From assembly GCA_964354215.1 (NCBI GenBank), contig CAYGYT010000001.1, positions 161,419 to 225,418 on the forward strand: a DNA stretch of 64,000 nucleotides, read 5' to 3'. Source of the stretch: CAVRZR01 sp964354215 (GTDB lineage Bacteria; Actinomycetota; Coriobacteriia; Anaerosomatales; CAVRZR01). Positions 18,014-27,832 of this stretch are shown here, one piece after another. A program made the position numbers and the translations under genes. Under the pieces are notes generated by a model that made no database searches, was not told the DNA's origin, and worked only from the letters and a program-made list of their open reading frames with translations. Numbering within the stretch: the stretch's first letter is position 1; every line of letters begins with the position of its first letter.

Positions 18014-21000
18014 TCACGCTCCCAGGGTCGCCGGTGCGAACGCCTTGCAGTAGGCGATCCATTCGGACTCGTCGTAGGTGTCTCCAAACCGCGGATCCTT
18101 GCCCGCGATCTCCTGCGAGCAGGTGGCGTTCACGCTGAACGAGAAGAAGAGGATCTCGATCTCGATGGTCAGCGTCGCCGTACCGGTGAGCTTGTCACCC
18201 TTGTCGCTGCCCTTGGTGAACTGCTCATAGGTGAGCACGAGTTCGAAGGTGAGCGAAACCTTGATGATCCCGAGGATGTCGAGTCGACCGGAGAGGCGGA
18301 TGTAGGCCTCGAACTTGAGGGTTTCCGTCGACCCATCGTCGGTGATGGTGAAGGTAAAGCCACCCTTGATCTCGACCGAACCGCTCGCCACGCCGATGTC
18401 GATCGATGCCGAGGCGCCGAACCAGAAGCCGATCTCCAGCATGCGTAGAAACGGGTCGCCGGTGGCGAGCTTGAGCAGGACGTATCCGCCGCCGCCCCAG
18501 CCGCAGACCGAGATCGTCATCTGCGATTCCTTGGTGCAGAAGTTGAAGTCGACGAGAATGGGGCTGCCGTCCCAAAGCAGGCTTATTTTCGCGCCGAGCG
18601 TCATGTTGGAAAGCGACATGGCGCCTACGGAGATGTTCGGGATCGCGAGCGAGATGCTGATGAAGAGGCCCGCGGTATCGAACTCCACGAGGAACGGCCC
18701 GATGTTGAACGAGCCGAGCGCCATCTCCTCGGTCTTGGAGCCCTTCGCGAGCGCTTGCGCGCCCTGCCCGCCTCCGCCGAACACGCCGAGGAACTGGCGG
18801 AGTTCGTTCAGGAACTCGAGCGGCCCGGCGAACAGTACGTCCTCGAGACCGGGGTTGATCTTGGGCGACTCGCCGTTGATCGAGCTCATCGTGAACGTGC
18901 CGAAGACGAGGTTCATGAACAGCGCGTCGTCCCCGATCAGGTTGATGTAGAAGTCGGAGAGCGATCCCTCGATGATCGAGGTCGGGGCGGCCTCGAGGTT
19001 CGAGAGGCTCTTCGTCATCTCGGCCTTGAGGTGGACCTTCGTGCTCGATGTCGGCTCGAAGATCAAGGCCTTCTTGATCTTCTGCGTCGATGTGTTGTCG
19101 ACGTTCCAGTCGAACGCGACTATCAGCTTCTTGTCACCCTCGGGTCCCTCGATGCGCTTGGTGAAGCCGGGGATGTCGTCGAGGCCGAGCACGCTCGTGA
19201 GCAGGTCGATGAGCTTGACGCCGCCGATGAGCTTGGCCTCCAGAAGCGAGCCGAAGAAGTCGCCGGGGTTGAAGTCGGTCCCGTCGCCGAACCCGTCGGC
19301 GAAGGCGTCGACGGCGCCTCCGAAGGGTCCCGCGTACGCCGAGAGTCCCTTGAGCACCTGGCTCGGAGTGGCCAGGCCACCCGCTTGCGAGCCGGGGAAC
19401 TGCAGCGGGAGGCCGTCGTTGTCCATGCTCACGATGATGCCCGGCGTGAACGGGATCAGCGACGTCAACTTCGGGTTCACGTTCGCGAAGGCCATTCCCT
19501 TGGCGTTCGGCCCGGAATAGCCGTTGTTCAGGTACACGTCGGCCAGGTTGATGGGGGTGGAAGCCACCTGGTTGGTGATCTGCTCGGCGATGTCGAGGCG
19601 GACGCCCGAGAGGTGGAGCCTCGGGTGGAACAGCCGCTCGCCGCCACCCACCTGGGTGGGACGCAGCGTTTCGGCGGAGAACTTCATCCACTGCGTGGGC
19701 AGTTGTCGCGTGTCCTTCGGCACCCCGGAGGGCAGTGGTTCCGCGTACGTGATCACCTGCCCCCGCATGTCGATGCTCTTGCCCTGGTACGCGACCGCGA
19801 CCGGGCCCAGGTTCGTGGAATCGGGTGTCGAGCTGAGCTTCCTGACGGCGATGTTCTCGTCCACGAAGATCATCGGCGCTTCGAACTTGATGAGCGTGCC
19901 GTCCCAGTCGGTCGCCTCGATCTGGAACATGATGTCCTTGGTTGTGTTGACGGCGTCCCGGACCCAGTAGGAGTACATGCCTGCGACGCCGTCACTCAGC
20001 TGTGCGGCCGTGGTGCTGATGGGCGGCGTGATCAGCGTCTTGAACTCGACCTTCTTGAACGGCATCTGGCGCGCGCGATACGCCTTGCCGGGGTAGTCCG
20101 CGAAGTCGTATGTCCGCACCGGCTCGCGGATGACGATGAAGTTGCGTTGTAGCAGGTATGCAACTGGTCTTGAGGATCCTGGCTCGGTTCTGAACTTGCG
20201 CTCAGTGACCTGCACCTCGACCGCCTTGTGGCCGAAGGGGAAGATCCTGCCGGCGAACACGAGCTTGACGTAGTGGTCGCGACCCTGCGTCATGCGGTGT
20301 TCCCAGGTGAGGAGCGCTGCGATGATGTTCAGGCTCTCCGGGGGATTCGTGTACTCGTCGGTCGCCCAGTTGCCGAGCACGTTCATCCACGCGCCCTGGG
20401 ACGTGAGCATGAGCTGCCTCACGTCGACGGCCGGCTTGCGGTAGCGCCCCGTGAGGTCGGCGACAGTCCATCGGTTGCGCACGCCGAGAGGGTCTTGCGC
20501 TACCTCGGCCGATCGCGTGAAGCTGTTCCGTCGCCTGAGCTCCGATGGGACGCTGGGGATGATTGAGGTCAACGGGTTGTCCTTGCGCTGCTGGTAGTAG
20601 CGCGCCCACACGGCTCGCACCTTGGGGGACGTCAGGCCGAACCTGACCGCATCGGTGATGGGCGGGCGCGTCCCGATGATTGCGCCACCGATGGCGGGGC
20701 CTATCGCCGCGCTCCTGGTGGCGCTCCCCCTGTCTGAGGCCTCCTCGCCGAGCGCGATGAAGATTGGGCGGTAGTCGCCCACGTACTTCGTGTGCCAGAG
20801 TTCGTACACGTTGTTCTGGCCCACGGCATCCGCTTTGTGGGTCCAGCGCGCGTACTGCGTGGGCGAGAGATAGAGGCCCCAGGGCGCCTCGATCGATGTC
20901 TCGAAGTCCGTCGGCTCCACGAGCGTCTGCGGTACGGTTGCGCTCGCCCTCGCGGCGTCGGGAACCGCCATGTCGTAGGCGTCCCAGTTGAGCAGGCCCG

Positions 21001-22666
21001 CGAGCGTGTAGGGAATGCCTGCGTCCGCCTGGGAAGCGCTCAGAGCGAACGCGAGGCGGGACTCGCCGGCTATCGTCGACCAGATCGGCAGCTTCGCCGT
21101 ACCTTCGTCGCTACCCGAGGGGAGTGCTGCGAACTCGTTGTAGGCGCTCTCCAAGATGTGCTGCGGCGGGAACACGACGACCAACTTGGCTGTGTTGAGC
21201 GTCCTGCTGCGTCGCACAAGCTTGGGTGTCCCCGAAGTAACGAGCGACAGGTTGCTGAACTCGAAGCGGAGCCGGAGCATGTCCTCCGGTCTTGTGACGG
21301 TGACCGCCGAGGCATTCGGTAGCACGATGACACCGGGGTCGATGATGTCGATGATGCCCGGATCGATTGCGGCTGCCTGAGCCCTCATCGACCTCGCAGG
21401 CGGCTTCTGAGTGCCGAGGTTGAGCGCGACCGTGCTGCCTTCCGGATAGCGGATGGGCTCGACGATCGCGTCGCCCATCGGGACTGAGACGGCTGCTACC
21501 GCGGGTCGGCAGACGACGCGGTCCGCGACGCGGCCCGTGCCGGTCATCTCGAATGGTGTCGAACCGGGTCCGGAGCCGACCAGCAGTGCGTACCCCTTTC
21601 CGTGCAGCCACGAGCTCTGCTCGGGGAAGTCAGCGGCAAGTGCGAACGACTCGCCGTCGGCGTCGAATGCGCGCGCGTAGCGCAGGGCGGCGAGCGGGAC
21701 CTCCACGGCCCTCCCGCGGGAGTTGCGAAGGGCCTTGGAGGCGAACAACGCCTTCGCGTCGGGGCCCGTAGAAGTTGCCACTACCGCGCGGTAGGGGTAG
21801 CCGTCGGCGGTCTCGGCCGCCTCGAGCGTGATGGTGTCGAACGCATCCTTCGCGAGCGCGACGCCTCCGGCACCGTTGCCGGAGGGCGCGGCGAGCGTCC
21901 ACTCGCGCGTGCCACGCTCTATGGTGACGAGCGTGCGACGCTTGATTCGCCGAGTGAACAGCGAGGGCACATTCTCGGACGGCAGCGCGATCGTGACGGT
22001 GTCGCCAACGATACCCGAGCCGAGCCCGGTCACACGGGCGATGCTCGAGCCCTCGATCTTGAGCGTCCAGTCCGGGCCGAACGTGGCGGTGCCGCTTCCG
22101 GAGAGCTTGATCGCCGAGAGTCCCTTGAGCGGACACGTCTCGCCCGAGAAGCGCACCGCCGAGGAGGCGATGGCCTCGCCGGCGAGCCACTTGGCGAGCG
22201 GAACCTCTGCGTCGAACCCGCCGAGCCTCGAGCGGATCCGCAGACGCATCCCGGCGCCTGCGCCGACAGTCTCGAACGACAGGTCCGCGGGAAGCTCGGT
22301 GCCGGGGAAGCGTGCGCCGGAGAGGGCGACCACGGTGCCAGTCGCGCTCTTGGTCACGGCGAGCTTCGGCGCACCTGCAAAGCGCGCGGTGTCGAGAACG
22401 AGCGCGTTGCTCCCGGCAGCGAAGCGTGCGCGCTTCGAGCTCGCAGTGACGCTCACCGGTCCCAACGCTGCGAACGCCGGCACGGCTCCCGTGGCGTTCG
22501 CGACTGTCGCCGCCGCGACGCCGGCGATCGCCACCGCCTCACGGCGCGTGACCTTGAGCGCGTCGGGGCCGAGCGCTACCAGCGAGTCGACCGTCTCGGC
22601 GGGGGGCGCCTTCATCGGCAGCCTTGTCTCGCGGAGCGCGGCGATGTTGAGGCGGACGCGGCTCAT
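18014..22666 (-). CDS. Giant exported protein of unknown function, about 1,550 residues (A of pair)
   Basis: I do not recognise this protein. From the ATG at 22666 (GAGGGG 8 bases upstream) residues 38-66 form a likely Tat signal: TRREAVAIAG, a weakly hydrophobic Ala/Val run and a VPAFA cleavage site, after an unusually long 40-residue n-region. An ATG at 22834 would add 56 residues of poor quality. The mature part is beta-rich; the last about 450 residues alternate polar and nonpolar residues in short strands (for example LGSFNIGPFLVEFD, CGWGGGGYVLLKL), like a long amphipathic beta sheet, and contain several cysteines. No enzyme motif is visible. It is followed 5 bases later by the second giant gene, implying joint function, perhaps at the cell surface. 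Confidence 0.7.
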   Translation of the reverse strand: MSRVRLNIAALRETRLPMKAPPAETVDSLVALGPDALKVTRREAVAIAGVAAATVANATGAVPAFAALGPVSVTASSKRARFAAGSNALVLDTARFAGAPKLAVTKSATGTVVALSGARFPGTELPADLSFETVGAGAGMRLRIRSRLGGFDAEVPLAKWLAGEAIASSAVRFSGETCPLKGLSAIKLSGSGTATFGPDWTLKIEGSSIARVTGLGSGIVGDTVTIALPSENVPSLFTRRIKRRTLVTIERGTREWTLAAPSGNGAGGVALAKDAFDTITLEAAETADGYPYRAVVATSTGPDAKALFASKALRNSRGRAVEVPLAALRYARAFDADGESFALAADFPEQSSWLHGKGYALLVGSGPGSTPFEMTGTGRVADRVVCRPAVAAVSVPMGDAIVEPIRYPEGSTVALNLGTQKPPARSMRAQAAAIDPGIIDIIDPGVIVLPNASAVTVTRPEDMLRLRFEFSNLSLVTSGTPKLVRRSRTLNTAKLVVVFPPQHILESAYNEFAALPSGSDEGTAKLPIWSTIAGESRLAFALSASQADAGIPYTLAGLLNWDAYDMAVPDAARASATVPQTLVEPTDFETSIEAPWGLYLSPTQYARWTHKADAVGQNNVYELWHTKYVGDYRPIFIALGEEASDRGSATRSAAIGPAIGGAIIGTRPPITDAVRFGLTSPKVRAVWARYYQQRKDNPLTSIIPSVPSELRRRNSFTRSAEVAQDPLGVRNRWTVADLTGRYRKPAVDVRQLMLTSQGAWMNVLGNWATDEYTNPPESLNIIAALLTWEHRMTQGRDHYVKLVFAGRIFPFGHKAVEVQVTERKFRTEPGSSRPVAYLLQRNFIVIREPVRTYDFADYPGKAYRARQMPFKKVEFKTLITPPISTTAAQLSDGVAGMYSYWVRDAVNTTKDIMFQIEATDWDGTLIKFEAPMIFVDENIAVRKLSSTPDSTNLGPVAVAYQGKSIDMRGQVITYAEPLPSGVPKDTRQLPTQWMKFSAETLRPTQVGGGERLFHPRLHLSGVRLDIAEQITNQVASTPINLADVYLNNGYSGPNAKGMAFANVNPKLTSLIPFTPGIIVSMDNDGLPLQFPGSQAGGLATPSQVLKGLSAYAGPFGGAVDAFADGFGDGTDFNPGDFFGSLLEAKLIGGVKLIDLLTSVLGLDDIPGFTKRIEGPEGDKKLIVAFDWNVDNTSTQKIKKALIFEPTSSTKVHLKAEMTKSLSNLEAAPTSIIEGSLSDFYINLIGDDALFMNLVFGTFTMSSINGESPKINPGLEDVLFAGPLEFLNELRQFLGVFGGGGQGAQALAKGSKTEEMALGSFNIGPFLVEFDTAGLFISISLAIPNISVGAMSLSNMTLGAKISLLWDGSPILVDFNFCTKESQMTISVCGWGGGGYVLLKLATGDPFLRMLEIGFWFGASASIDIGVASGSVEIKGGFTFTITDDGSTETLKFEAYIRLSGRLDILGIIKVSLTFELVLTYEQFTKGSDKGDKLTGTATLTIEIEILFFSFSVNATCSQEIAGKDPRFGDTYDESEWIAYCKAFAPATLGA

Positions 22667-22738
22667 CTCGATACCCCTCTTCCGGCCGAAGGAGCGGGAT
22701 GCGACGGTGGCACCGCCGAGCAAGCGGGGAAGAACGAA

Positions 22739-22768
22739 GCGCCGACGCGGTTGGGTGCGTCGGCGCTG
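22739..22768 (-). terminator. Rho-independent terminator upstream of the giant pair
   Basis: 11-bp stem AGCGCCGACGC / GCGTCGGCGCT with an 8-base loop, followed on the minus strand by TTCGTTCTT. It lies 73 bases before the giant gene and 346 bases after pknB, so it either ends the pknB transcript or acts as an attenuator in the giant operon leader. Confidence 0.65.
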
Positions 22769-23113
22769 TGGGTAGTCTGTGAAGCCGGATTCGATGAGGG
22801 GCTGCTCGGCCCCGGCGGAGCGCTCGACGCGCAACGAGGCTCGGACGAGGCTCGAGTCTCGAGCGCGTCAGGGAAACGGTGTATCGACCGGCCAGCGCTC
22901 AGCGGGTACCCCTGTTTCCACAAACCTCGGGTGGCTCGCGACGATTCGCGACGCGAATAGCGAACCCAAGAAAGAGTATGCCCCTTGGGAGCTCTGGCGA
23001 GTTACTCTCGTGCGACCAGCGGTCACTGACGTGTGACCGACGGCACACTCACGCGGCGCGTATGCCGAGCGCGTACGCCGAGCCCATCCCGACGAAGCAC
23101 CCGGGCGGCAGCG
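22769..23113. other. 345-base non-coding region between pknB and the giant pair
   Basis: No gene is supported. It holds a 15-base palindrome ATTCGCGACGCGAAT at 22944-22958 (possible operator) and the terminator at its left edge. The promoter of the giant operon must lie here or inside pknB. I compared it by eye with common riboswitch cores (c-di-GMP, SAM, TPP, cobalamin) and saw no match. Confidence 0.5.
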
Positions 23114-24964
23114 CTACATCTGCGCCTTGCCGACCCAGATCGTGACGTTGGCGCCACGATTGAGCTGGGTGTTAGGCAGCGGGTCCTGGGTCAGGACGAA
23201 TCCCACGTCGGGACTGATCTGGTAGTTGACGGTCACCTGAAGGCCGAGGTTCTCCAGCGTTGAAATAGCGTCAGCCTCGCCTTGGCCGGTCACATCCGGC
23301 ACCGTGACGAGCTGCGGGCCCTTCGAGACGAGGATCGTGATCCGGGTGCCGACCATGACGAACACCCCGCTGATGGGCGACTGGCTGATGACCACACCCT
23401 TCTTCACGGTCTCGCTGTAGTCCTCGCTCACCTTGACCTTGAAGCCCGCGGCGGTAAGCGCCTTGTTCGCGTCGGACTGGGACTTCCCGACAACGTCCGG
23501 TACCTGCCTGAGCTCCGGTCCTTCGGAGATGACGAGTGCGATGAGCGACCCTCGTGCGGCTTGCGCGCCAGCGGCCGGTGCCTGGCTGACGACGTCGCCC
23601 TTCGGCACTTTGCTATTGGGCTTTCGTTGCGGGACGTCAAGCTCGAAGCCGGAACTGCGCGCGAGCCTGGTCGCGTCGGACTCGTTCATGCCTTTCAGGT
23701 CGGGCACCTCGAGGAGTTCGACGCCCTTGCTCACGACGAGATCGATCTTGGTGTCCTTCTCGACTTCGACCCCCACACCGGGCGACTGGTCGATGACAAT
23801 GCCCGCCGTCACCTCGTCGCTGTAGGTCTGCTCTACGGTTCCTACCGCGAGCTCCTCCGCCGTGAGCCGCGCTTCCGCTTGTGCGAGCGTCTGACCGCTC
23901 AAGTCCGGAACCACGATGCCGGAGGGTCCGAGCACGCCCGCGGTCCAGGCCCAGATCAACCCGCCCACTGCCAGCACGCCGACGATCGCGGCGATCCACG
24001 GCCACGGGCTTGTCTTGCGCGGAGGTGAGGCCGGGCGCGACTGGGTCGTCGTCGTACCCTCGCCGACCGCCGGCATCACGGAGGTCTCAGCCATGCCCGC
24101 ACCGGCCGCGGCGGCCATCGCCGCATCCCCCGCCAGCGCCTCGGTCTGCTGGCCCTGCGACACGCGGATAAGGTCGCGGCGCATCTCCTCGGCCGACGCG
24201 TAGCGGTCTTGCGGGTTCTTCGCCATGGCCTTGAGGATCACGGCTTCGAGCGAGGCGGGAATCGCCGGATTGATCGTGCGCGGAGCGATGGGCGGCTCGT
24301 TGACCTGCTTGAGCGCTACCGAGACAGGCGTATCGCCGTCGAACGGGAGGCGTCCGGTCGAGAGTTCATACAGAACGATGCCGAGCGAGTACAGGTCGCT
24401 CGTCGGGCCGAGGGGCCGACCCTGCGCCTGCTCCGGACTGACGTACTGCGCGGTGCCGAGCACGGAGCCGGTCTGCGTCATGTTCGTGTTGCCGGCGCGC
24501 GCAATGCCGAAGTCCATGACCTTGATCTGACCGTCCGGCGTGAGCACGATGTTCTGTGGTTTGATGTCGCGGTGGATGATGTCGTAGCCGTGGGCCACCG
24601 ACAGCGCGGCCGCGACCTGGGCCCCGTACTCGGCGACCTTCACGGGGTCGATCGCGCCGCGTTCCTCCACGAGTGCTTTGAGATCGGTGCCTCGGACGTA
24701 CTCCATAACGATGTAGTACGTCTCGCCGTCTTGACCCCAGTCGTAGATGTTGACGATGTTGGGGTGCGAGAGGTTGGCCGCCGATGCGGCCTCGTGCCTG
24801 AACCGCTGCACGAAGTTGGGATCGGTCGCGTATCGGGGGTGCAGGACTTTGACAGCCACGGTCCTGCCGAGGACCTCGTCGACCGCCTTGTAGACGTCGG
24901 CCATGCCGCCGGAGCCGATCGTCTCGATCGCCCGGTACCTTCGGCCGAACACGCGATCCTCCAC
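23114..24964 (-). CDS. pknB: Ser/Thr protein kinase with four PASTA domains (PknB/StkP type)
   Basis: 616 residues. Kinase domain residues about 9-270: glycine loop IGSGGMADVY, Lys in VAVKVL, HRDIKPQN catalytic loop, DFG, and an APE-like SPEQ. A Thr-rich juxtamembrane linker, one membrane segment (about 330-350, WIAAIVGVLAVGGLIWAW) and four extracellular PASTA repeats (about 355-616) follow; these bind muropeptides or lipid II and tune kinase activity to wall synthesis. It starts with GTG at 24964, 114 bases after the RodA-PBP gene; a small hairpin at 25022-25037 lies between. Its likely targets include the FHA proteins and the opposing phosphatase encoded in the same cluster. Confidence 0.95.
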   Translation of the reverse strand: MEDRVFGRRYRAIETIGSGGMADVYKAVDEVLGRTVAVKVLHPRYATDPNFVQRFRHEAASAANLSHPNIVNIYDWGQDGETYYIVMEYVRGTDLKALVEERGAIDPVKVAEYGAQVAAALSVAHGYDIIHRDIKPQNIVLTPDGQIKVMDFGIARAGNTNMTQTGSVLGTAQYVSPEQAQGRPLGPTSDLYSLGIVLYELSTGRLPFDGDTPVSVALKQVNEPPIAPRTINPAIPASLEAVILKAMAKNPQDRYASAEEMRRDLIRVSQGQQTEALAGDAAMAAAAGAGMAETSVMPAVGEGTTTTQSRPASPPRKTSPWPWIAAIVGVLAVGGLIWAWTAGVLGPSGIVVPDLSGQTLAQAEARLTAEELAVGTVEQTYSDEVTAGIVIDQSPGVGVEVEKDTKIDLVVSKGVELLEVPDLKGMNESDATRLARSSGFELDVPQRKPNSKVPKGDVVSQAPAAGAQAARGSLIALVISEGPELRQVPDVVGKSQSDANKALTAAGFKVKVSEDYSETVKKGVVISQSPISGVFVMVGTRITILVSKGPQLVTVPDVTGQGEADAISTLENLGLQVTVNYQISPDVGFVLTQDPLPNTQLNRGANVTIWVGKAQM

Positions 24965-25078
24965 GCTGACCCCCGTTTGAGTCAGGCCCGGGAATGTCCC
25001 GCGCCACCTGCTATTCTAGCCCGACCCCGCAGGGTCGTGGCGCTAACGGTTCTGCGACGCTTCACCGAAGCCCACGGG

Positions 25079-27829
25079 CTACCTCGATCCCTGTGCCGTG
25101 AGGGCCGCTTCGAGCACCGGCTTGGCGGCGGGTGCGGCCACCCGTCCGCCCACACCCGCGTTCTCGAGCACGATCGACATCGCGACGGTTGGGTTGTCGG
25201 CTGGCGCGAATGCGATGAACCATGCGTGTGTCCCGACTGACTTTCCCGCCTCGGCGGTCCCCGTCTTCCCGGCCACCTTCACGCCCGGGATTCGAGCGCG
25301 GGCACCCGAGCCGTGCTCCACGACCTCCACCATCAGATCGCGCACGGTCGCGGCCGTCGCCGGTTCAACGGCGGTGAGCCAGCCGCGAGTGGGTGTCGTC
25401 GCGAGGACCCGCCCCGCCTCGTCGCGAACGCTGTTGATGATGTGTGGCTCCATGATGAGGCCCGCGTTTGCCACGCCCGATGCGACGAGCGCCATCTCGA
25501 ACGCCGTGGCCTGCGGCCCGGGCGGGCTCTCGTGCTCCCCGACGGGCTGTCCGACGCCCGCCCACGCGGTCTCCCACACGGTCATCTCGGCGGGGTCGGG
25601 CATGAGCGATGTCTTCACCGGCAGCTCGAAGGGCGTGGTGTGGTCGAAGCCGTACGCGTCGGCCTGCGCGACGAGGCGATCGGGCCCCAGGTCCACCGCG
25701 AGCTGTGCGAACACGGTGTTGACCGAGCGGGCGAGCGCGGTGGCCAGATCGAGCAAGCCGTACGAGCCACCCTCGAAGTTGGTCACGGGCGCGTTGCCGA
25801 TCTCGATTCGGCCCGGACCGGGATACGTGGTCTCGGGCGTCGCGATGCCCGCGCCGAGCGCGCCGGAGAGCGTGACTACCTTGAAGGTCGATCCCGGTGG
25901 GTAGAGGGCCTGCGTCGCTCGGCTTACCAGCGGAGCGCCCTTCGCCGAGGAGAGCGTCTTCCACTGGTCGTCGATGATCGCTGGTGGATAGCTCGGCGAG
26001 GAGGCGAGCGCGAGCACGGAGTTGTCCCGCGGGTCGAACACGACACAGGCGCCACGCTGTCCTGTGAGCGCGGCCTGTGCGGCCTTCTGCACTGTGGAGT
26101 CGATGGTGAGCACCACGTCGTTGCCGGTCACGGGGATGCCCGCAGCGGCGTCGATCACATCTTGGAAGCTCCCGAACACACGGCGCCCCGAGAGGACCTC
26201 GTTGGCGGCGCGCTCGACGCCGGCCCGACCGTACGTGGGCGAGGTGTAGCCGACGACATGAGCGGCGAGCACTCCCGCGGGGTAGCGGCGCTTGAACGTG
26301 CCACCCCTAGCCGGCACCGACTCGGCGAGCACGGCGCCGTCGGCAGTGACGATGGCGCCCCGGTCGCCCCGTGCCTCCTCGGCGAGCAACCGTGTATTCG
26401 CGGGATGGTTGCGGAGCCTATCCGCCTGGACCACCTGCACGTACGTGAGGTTCACCACGAGCGCGACGAGCAGGATGGAGATCACGTCGGCCACGCGTAC
26501 GAGCCTGCGCGAGAGCGCCACGCGTCCCAGCACGCCGATGTCACCCGCAGTCGTCTGCATCTCGGTTTCGACGCCGGTGGCCTCGTCGCCCGCGCGCAGC
26601 AGCAGGCCGAGCAGCATGAAGTTGGCGATGATGGACGAGCCGCCATAGCTCACGAACGGAAGCGTGACACCGGTCAGCGGCACGAGGCGGGTGACCCCCC
26701 CGATGATGACGAACGTTTGCAGCCCGATAGCCGCAACGAGCCCCGTCGCCGTGAGCGCCGCCATGTCGGAGCGGGCGCGCGCTGCCGTGGCGAGGCCACG
26801 CAGGCAGAACACGGCGTAGGCTATGATGAGCCCCACACCGCCCACGAGCCCGAGCTCCTCGCCGATGGCCGCGAAGATGAAGTCGGTCTCCACTGAGGGG
26901 ATACGGCCTGGTAGTCCTCGGCCGACTCCGACGCCGGTGACACTGCCCGCGGCAAGCGCGAAGAGCGACTGGACGAGCTGGTAGCCCCGATCGGCCGCGT
27001 CGGCGAAGGGGTGCAACCAGATCTCAACGCGCGTCTGCACGTGCGCGAACATGAAGTACGCGGCGGTGGCTCCGGCGGCGAAGAGCACTACCCCCACGAT
27101 TACGTAGCTGATGCGTCCGGTGGCCGCGTAGATCATCACGAGGAAGATGCCGAAGAAGAGCAGGCTCGACCCCAGGTCCTTTTCGGCGATGAGCACGAAG
27201 AGCGATATCGCCCACATGAGTAGGAGCGGGCCGAGCTGTTTGAGCGGGGGCATCCACACCCCAAGTACTCGGCGCGTCGAGATCGAGAGCAGCTCACGGT
27301 TCTCGGCAAGGTATGCGGCGAGGAAGAGCACGACGAGGATCTTCGCGACCTCGCCGGGCTGGAACGAGAGGCCGCCGAAGCGCAGCCAGAGCTTCGCGCC
27401 GTTCACCTCGCGTCCGACGAGCGCGGGCAGAACCAGCAGAGCGATGCCTGTGAGCATGATTGTGTACTTGTAGCGCGCGAGGCGTTCGAGCGAGCGCACC
27501 ATCACAAGCATGAGTGCGAGTACCGCCACTCCGCTGAAGAGCCACACGATCTGGCTCTTGCCGAGCTCGGGATCGAGCCGAGTGACAAACGCGACGCCGA
27601 CGCCCGAGAGCAGCGCCGCGATGGGCAGCAACGCGGGGTCGGCGGCGGGTGCGGTCAGTCGTACGGCAACGTGAGCGATGCCGAATGCCGCGATCAGCCC
27701 GGCGGGCACGATGAGGTCGGCAAGCGCGATCGACTTGGACGCCTGTGCCTGCACGAGGGCGAAGATCAGCAACACGACGGGAGCAACCGCGAGGAGCAGG
27801 AGGAGTTCGAGTGTGCGTGGGTTCTTCAT
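25079..27829 (-). CDS. RodA/FtsW (SEDS) glycosyltransferase fused to class B PBP transpeptidase
   Basis: 916 residues. Residues 1-about 430 are a SEDS polymerase with about 12 membrane segments, including the ETDFIFAAIGEELG block that carries the essential Asp. A second membrane helix (about 455-475) leads into a class B penicillin-binding protein: SxxK as Ser647-Thr-Phe-Lys650, a later SVN, and KTG at 855-857. SEDS proteins polymerise lipid II glycan and the PBP cross-links it; in most bacteria they are separate interacting subunits encoded side by side. Here they are one chain, with no stop or frameshift at the junction. In the order of this cluster it replaces rodA plus pbpA. It follows the phosphatase gene after 3 bases. 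Confidence 0.93.
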   Translation of the reverse strand: MKNPRTLELLLLLAVAPVVLLIFALVQAQASKSIALADLIVPAGLIAAFGIAHVAVRLTAPAADPALLPIAALLSGVGVAFVTRLDPELGKSQIVWLFSGVAVLALMLVMVRSLERLARYKYTIMLTGIALLVLPALVGREVNGAKLWLRFGGLSFQPGEVAKILVVLFLAAYLAENRELLSISTRRVLGVWMPPLKQLGPLLLMWAISLFVLIAEKDLGSSLLFFGIFLVMIYAATGRISYVIVGVVLFAAGATAAYFMFAHVQTRVEIWLHPFADAADRGYQLVQSLFALAAGSVTGVGVGRGLPGRIPSVETDFIFAAIGEELGLVGGVGLIIAYAVFCLRGLATAARARSDMAALTATGLVAAIGLQTFVIIGGVTRLVPLTGVTLPFVSYGGSSIIANFMLLGLLLRAGDEATGVETEMQTTAGDIGVLGRVALSRRLVRVADVISILLVALVVNLTYVQVVQADRLRNHPANTRLLAEEARGDRGAIVTADGAVLAESVPARGGTFKRRYPAGVLAAHVVGYTSPTYGRAGVERAANEVLSGRRVFGSFQDVIDAAAGIPVTGNDVVLTIDSTVQKAAQAALTGQRGACVVFDPRDNSVLALASSPSYPPAIIDDQWKTLSSAKGAPLVSRATQALYPPGSTFKVVTLSGALGAGIATPETTYPGPGRIEIGNAPVTNFEGGSYGLLDLATALARSVNTVFAQLAVDLGPDRLVAQADAYGFDHTTPFELPVKTSLMPDPAEMTVWETAWAGVGQPVGEHESPPGPQATAFEMALVASGVANAGLIMEPHIINSVRDEAGRVLATTPTRGWLTAVEPATAATVRDLMVEVVEHGSGARARIPGVKVAGKTGTAEAGKSVGTHAWFIAFAPADNPTVAMSIVLENAGVGGRVAAPAAKPVLEAALTAQGSR

Positions 27830-27832
27830 GGG

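Noticed and set aside
18755..20152. A 465-codon plus-strand frame within giant gene A
   Set aside because: Composition typical of an antisense shadow; the minus frame is open for 1,550 codons and has a signal peptide and ribosome site.
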